Positions 10,357 through 64,000 of a DNA stretch of 64,000 nucleotides are shown here, piece by piece. The stretch is from assembly GCA_034336665.1 (NCBI GenBank), contig CM067584.1:434001-498000 (forward strand), written 5' to 3'. This DNA is from Luscinia megarhynchos (Eukaryota; Chordata; Aves; Passeriformes; Turdidae). How positions within the stretch are numbered: the stretch's first letter is position 1; each line of letters opens with the position of its first letter. The translations under genes were made by a program, and so were the position numbers. A model generated the notes under the pieces. The model was not told the DNA's origin. It searched no databases and saw only the letters and a list, made by a program, of their open reading frames with translations.

Positions 10357-10539
10357 TTCCTTCATCATGGACTAACTCCAGCCTATTTGTCATTACTCTA
10401 CCCTTTTTCATCTAAGAACCCCTCCACGAAAATATTTGGCTCCATTTAAGCCCTTTCATTGCTCTTTTCACCTCAGCACCGCCGGAGAGCTGGGCAAACC
10501 CCAGGGTGTGTATGGTACAAACAAGGTATTCACAGTTAG

Positions 10540-11671
10540 GTCCCTGTTTGGGGAAAGATGACTCACATTAAGAATCTTAATTGAGGGGGCACAAAAGGCA
10601 GAAGAAAAGAAGTGCAAGGCAATGAATTTGCCTTCTTTAAGGGGAGTCTCCTTTGTGGGATTTACAGTTTTTCTGTTCCTGACATAAAGCAAGGCTGGGA
10701 TCCTTGTTGCTCAAATCTTTACAATCAAGATTGAGTATTTCCTGTTCTCTAACAAAAATGGCAGGATGCCCCAGCTGTGCCACTCAGTGTGCTCTGCTGC
10801 CTGACACCATGATATCATCAATGCCCTGGGAGTGCTGAGGAGCCTCATCACCTTCTGAGGAGGTCTGGATCAGCCCATGGCAGTCAGTGGAGATGTTTCC
10901 ATCACAGGGAGCTCTTGATCCTTTGAAAAATTAGAGCAGTCCAGGGAAGAAAAAAACCCTCTTGGCCACTGAGTGTCAGCCTCGAGTTGCACAGCTGAGA
11001 TGGAAAAGGCACAGGACTCCCATCCAGAGAAGTCTGGTGTCCCACAGCACCAGGAGAGTGCAGTGGTGGCAGTACACAGCTGTGCTGAATTCCAGCATTG
11101 GAGGCACAGCCAGGGACCCTAAGGTAATGTCTGCACGAGGCAGGAATTCCTGTGCAGAGATAATTTAATCATGAGAATAACATTGGGGAGTGTAGGAAGC
11201 TTCCACACGGTGCTGTAACAGCTTCCTGAAGTGCCCTGAAAAACAGGAAATGTGATTTTTAGATCTTGACAAAAGCCATTACCCATCATCCAGGTCAGAC
11301 ACCTGGGAGCCAAAGGGAACCACCCCTGGAGTCACCCAAAGGTGTTCCCAAAGCCAAGGGCACCAGCTGGAGCTAAATCTCCCTTTGCACAGCTGTGTGC
11401 AATTAAAACGCCTCGTTATTGTCTCTCACACAAAGACTAGAACACACTCAGTCTTCCCAAGCACTGCTAGGTCTCTCACACATAACCTGCAATTTTCATA
11501 ATATTTTTGTTTCTGGCATTTTTTAGTGAGGGAGGGGTGTTGGAACCCTGAAGCCTGTGAGGTTTGAACTTTCTGTGCTTTCTGGTGCTGACTCCCAAAA
11601 GAACACTGCTTTTGACTTGAGGCCTTGGAGAAGGCTTCCAAATTTGAGTGATGTAGTTGTAATCATTGGTG
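10540..11671. other. Intergenic, no gene recognised
   Basis: No exon-like or RNA-like feature was recognised between the gastrokine 3' flank and the LTR at 11672. Confidence 0.5.
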
Positions 11672-12007
11672 TGTAGTTAGAATAGAAGTGTGTGATTTCA
11701 CATGGTGAAGGGTTTGGAATTTGGATTTTAGAATATATAATAGGTATGGAACAAGATTGAGGTTCTTGGGAGTTGGCTCTCCTTCCTTCTTCTTCTTGGG
11801 TTTAGGTAGTAGTTTTTGGTTGGATAGTTAGTGCTGCACTGTGGGTCACAGGTGTTTGGTCACTAGGTTAAAAATATAAATAATATTAGATGTTAGTTTT
11901 TAATTGGACAGTTAGGCCTTAGAAGACCTTGTAATGAGTGAGATCCAGCTCCATTTTGTCATTTTTAGCTTGTTAGCTTGTAGTGCTGTAAAACTCACTG
12001 CACTACA
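11672..12007 (+). mobile_element. Solo LTR (avian endogenous retrovirus type)
   Basis: The element starts TGTAGT and ends ACTACA, a matching inverted end. It has an AT-rich TATA region (AAATATAAATAA near 11871) and two related internal stretches beginning TAGTTTTT. The text resembles a passerine LTR family I recall but cannot name with certainty. Flanking 6-mers (TTGGTG and GGTAGG) do not form a clean target-site duplication. No internal viral genes are present. Confidence 0.6.
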
Positions 12008-13021
12008 GGTAGGAATTAATAACCAACTGAGTCTGAACGTGAAAATCCTGTTTCTCGTGCATCAATCCTGACTCTTGCTGAATCCAGATGAAAAACAAAA
12101 CTAGGCACTAATAGAGGGGAAGGGCAGACAAATTCCAACAGCCCTCCTGTGTCCCTCATGAGCTTGAGTGTTGATTCTGCTTTTAACCAGATCATAAACA
12201 AAAACATACACTTTTAAGGCAGGCACAGGAAGAGGATTAGTCCTCGAGAAATTCAGAATTTCAGGATAAAGCTGTGTTCTGCTTGGTCAGCAGCTGCCTC
12301 CATCTCAGAGCACTCACAGCTTCATCTGATTCTTCATTCCTTGACTTTTCCCCAGGCTTTCCTGGGCTTCGTGTCAGTCTGAATCCACAGCTACACAAAG
12401 AATCTGATCTCCTCCTCCAGGATGAGATTGTTTGGATGTTTGTTAAGGATGTTTTAAAGACAAATTGAATGCTTTAGGCAGTGCAGGGCAGCTGGAGAGC
12501 CTGACTCAGGTGCATTGCATACCCTGGAACCCCTGCTCAGGCTGGTCCACTCTCCAGGTGTTGGCACTTAGAAAGTTGGGTTTGCTGGTGTGGCCCGAGG
12601 GTCTAGAAGGGAAGTTTGGGAGCTCCTGGCACCTTCAGTTTAGCTTTTACTGGTACAGGGGCTCCCTCCACTGGGGAATGGTGTTCCTTTAGAGCTGTCC
12701 TGCTCTGCTTTTAGAGCTTGTGGTGCTGTTTGTGGAAGGAGGTTAGAGAGGTGAGTGTTGATGAGTTTACATTTTCCACTGAGTTTCCTTGGAAGAGGGA
12801 GAGTTTAGGCTTTAGAGGCTGAACTGAGTTTGGTGAGTTGGGGAAGACTTTCATAAGCACAGGCACTGCTGAGTACTCCTCAGGACTGGGAAAATGCAAG
12901 GCAGAAAGCCTGGCATGGCTTTTCACTGCTGTGAAGCTGCAGTCTTTAAACTCAGATGTTGCCTGTGTGTGAAACAAAGGTGTCTCTACACATCTCTTCT
13001 GTCCGTGTGGGAAACACAGAT
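12008..13021. other. Intergenic, no gene recognised
   Basis: I see no conserved coding signal here. It is the upstream flank of ANTXR1. Confidence 0.5.
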
Positions 13022-13216
13022 CTAGTGACAGGACAAGGGAACAGCCTTGAGATGAAGAAGGGCAGGGTTAGATGAGGTATTGGGAAGGAATTCTTCCCTG
13101 TGAAGGTGGTGAGGGGCTGGGATAGAATTCCCAGAGAAGCTGTGGCTGCCCCTGGATCCCTGGAAGTGCCCCAGGGCAGGGGTGGGATGGGCTCTAGGTC
13201 CATCCCAAGGCTGTGA
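13022..13216 (+). mobile_element. CR1 LINE 3' fragment
   Basis: Carries the typical CR1 3' text: GACAAGGGAACAGCCT, then GGTGGTGAGG, CCAGAGAAGCTGTGG and CCCTGGAAGTGCCC. It ends before the usual ATTCTATGA tail. It lies about 580 bases upstream of the ANTXR1 start codon. Confidence 0.8.
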
Positions 13217-13794
13217 TTCCGTGCCCAGAGCTGGGTCCTGCTGAAAGCACTCAGCCTCTGTCCTGGACCTGGGGCTGCTGTTCATGTGCTTCGTGCACAA
13301 ATCTGCTGCAAACCAGACTCTGCTCGAGTTCTGGCCACGAGATGGCATTCTCTGAGCTGCTTTTGCTAAGAGCTTGCCATCTTTAATAATAACAATAATA
13401 ATTAAAGGGGGGGGGGGGAAAGCCACAAACCCTCCCTGTATTTTCTGAAGTCTGTGACAAAGCAAGATTTGTGAGGAGGCTGCTCCTGCTCTTGCCAAAC
13501 AATGGTGCTGCTTTCTGAGAGCTGAGAGGGAGACTGAGGGTCAAGTCCCTTTAAAAAAAAAAAGTGAAATACAGTATTGTGCATCTTGAAATCTGAAACC
13601 AAGAAACAGAAGTGCAAGGGAAACAAGGGGGAAAGTCTTGCAATTCCCGTGGACAACTGTTGCAAGTGGAGTTTTAAGGAATACAATCCACATCTATACC
13701 TTTTAAAGATCATTGAATGGCTTTTGTGGAGAAACCTGTGAAATAAAGGAGCCTTGGAAGAAGAGATTTCTTTTTCTCCTCCTCTCTGGATATA

Positions 13795-62166
<48,372 letters not shown>

Positions 62167-63385
62167 ACTCAGTGTCCCAAAACAGCATCTCAGTGCCCCC
62201 AAGAGGATCTCAGTGCCCCAAAACAGCATCTCAGTGTCCTAAAACAGGATCTCAGTGCCCCAAAGAGGATCTCAGTGCCCCAAAACAGGATCTCAGTGTC
62301 CCAAAGAGGATCTCAGTGTCTCAAAACAGGATCTCAGTGTCTCAAACAGGATCTCAGTGCCCCAAAACAGCATCTCAGTGTCTCAAAACAGGATCTCAGT
62401 GTCCCAAAGAGGATCTCAGTGTCCCAAAGAGGATCTCAGTGTCTCAAAACAGGATCTCAGTGTCCCAAAGAGGATCTCAGTGTCCCAAAGAGGATCTCAG
62501 TGTCTCAAAACAGGATCTCAGTGTCCCAAAGAGGATCTCAGTGTCTCAAAACAGGATCTCAGTGTCTCAAACAGGATCTCAGTGCCCCAAAGAGGATCTC
62601 AGTGTCTCAAAACAGCATCTCAGTGTCCCAAAGAGGATCTCAGTGCCACAAAGAGGATCTCAGTGCCCCAAAAGAGGATCTCAGTGTCTCAAAACAGGAT
62701 CTCAGTGTCCCAAAGAGGATCTCAGTGTCCCAAAGAGGATCTCAGTGTCTCAAAACAGGATCTCAGTGTCCCAAAGAGGATCTCAGTGTCCCAAAGAGGA
62801 TCTCAGTGTCTCAAAACAGGATCTCAGTGTCCCAAAGAGGATCTCAGTGTCTCAAAACAGGATCTCAGTGTCTCAAACAGGATCTCAGTGCCCCAAAGAG
62901 GATCTCAGTGTCTCAAAACAGCATCTCAGTGTCCCAAAGAGGATCTCAGTGCCACAAAGAGGATCTCAGTGCCCCAAAGAGGATCTCAGTGTCTCAAAAC
63001 AGGATCTCAGTGCTCCAAAAAGGATCTCAGTGTCCCAAAATGGATCTCAGTGCCCCAAAGAGGATCTCAGTGCCCCAAAACAGCATCTCAGTGCCCCAAA
63101 GAGGATCTCAGTGCCCCAAAACAGCATCTCAGTGCCCCAAAGAGGATCTCAGTGTCTCAAAACAGGATCTCAGTGTCTCAAACAGGATCTCAGTGCCCCA
63201 AAACAGCATCTCAGTGTCTCAAAACAGGATCTCAGTGTCCCAAAGAGGATCTCAGTGCCCCAAAGAGGATCTCAGTGCCCCAAAACAGCATCTCAGTGTC
63301 CCAAAGAGGATCTCAGTGTCCCAAAATGGATCTCAGTGCCCCAAAGAGGATCTCAGTTTCCCAGTACAAGGATCTCAGTGCCCCC
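62167..63385 (+). repeat. GGATCTCAGTG 20-bp minisatellite with higher-order structure
   Basis: About 60 units of the form GATCTCAGTGTCCCAAAGAG with variants (CTCAAAACAG, CCCCAAAACAG). A 19-bp variant with one A fewer (TCTCAAACAG) recurs at 62340, 62565, 62871 and 63176, so blocks of about 305 bp are repeated. The 20-bp unit without stops leaves long + frames open (up to 517 codons); I do not take them as genes. Confidence 0.95.
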
Positions 63386-64000
63386 GAGTAAGGATTTCAT
63401 GCTCACAGAGCTGTGACTGTAACAATCCAAAAGGCAGAAGGAAAAGATTTGTGCTGTTGGAAGGCCCAGGCAGCGAGTCAGAAATGAGATTATTTTTTTT
63501 TGTAAGATTTGAACTTTGAAAGGCCGTACAGGCTGTAAGGCCCAGGAGACTGAACTCCCCCATCTCTAGCCTTGTCCAAATTAACCAATCCATGCTGCCA
63601 ATTTACAGGGAGTTCAGTTGCTCTTAGAAGTGCAAAGCACTCAGAAATGGAAGGAATGTCTTTTTTCCCCTCTTGGCCTGTGGTAGAAAACACTTGATGT
63701 GTTTACAGAAGTCAGTCAGTTTGTGTGTACGTGTGTGCATAGGGGAAGGAATGCTAATGTATGGAGAGCAGCCATCTCTCTCCTCACTTCCAAGTGTGCA
63801 ATCTCCAGTGATTCTGGCTGAGAAGTCATGTTTGGATGCTGAGCTGGACCAAACTTGGGCTTATGCTGATGTTCCATTCCAGTGTAAATGAGAGGAGCGC
63901 CACGAGAGCAGGGGATGCTCCAGGAGGGACCCAGGAGGTGCCAGCAGGTGCATTTTGGATCAGATATCTGAGGTCTCTCAGTGTCTGTTCAAGGATTTGG
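63386..64000 (+). other. ANTXR1 intron 13, right end of window
   Basis: No exon, element or repeat was recognised. Confidence 0.5.

Noticed and set aside
13022..13498. 158-codon open frame on the - strand
   Set aside because: It runs antisense through a CR1 fragment and the G12 run; no domain was recognised.

Overview
The window comes from a bird nuclear genome, most likely a passerine. Three things point there: several CR1 LINE 3' ends, multiple solo LTRs of avian retrovirus type, and a gastrokine cluster followed by ANTXR1, the gene order I recall for vertebrates. All recognised genes lie on the + strand and are split by GT-AG introns.

Bases 1-10,400 hold a gastrokine (BRICHOS-domain) cluster. 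Its 5' part is a tandem array of three gastrokine units, A, B and C. Unit A is cut by the window edge, unit B is interrupted by a 100-N assembly gap, and unit C ends in a stop codon and a poly(A) signal. Units B and C have no recognisable promoter or first exon. The last exons of A and B end in a good splice donor (CAG|GTGAGA) whose phase matches exon 3 of the next unit. The simplest reading is one gene coding for a chain of BRICHOS domains joined by Gly/Asn/Ser/Gln linkers, which is the most notable signal in the window. At 5.0-5.75 kb there is an orphan gastrokine promoter, exon 1 and exon 2. It is followed by a complete six-exon, 182-residue gastrokine-1-like gene at 7185-10193.

Bases 10.4-13.8 kb are intergenic, with a solo LTR and a CR1 fragment.

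Bases 13,795-56,407 carry thirteen coding exons of ANTXR1 (TEM8): signal peptide, von Willebrand A domain with a complete MIDAS, Ig-like extracellular domain, and the transmembrane segment. Residue positions of the key sites agree with the mammalian numbering as I recall it. The exons for most of the cytoplasmic tail lie beyond the window, which ends inside intron 13. The ANTXR1 introns contain four unrelated minisatellites (35.3-37.1, 51.1-51.4, 55.3-56.3 and 62.2-63.4 kb), a polypyrimidine tract, two related antisense LTRs, another solo LTR with a near-perfect target-site duplication, CR1 pieces, and an inverted repeat flanking exon 12. The longest open frames in the window are read-throughs of these minisatellites, not genes.
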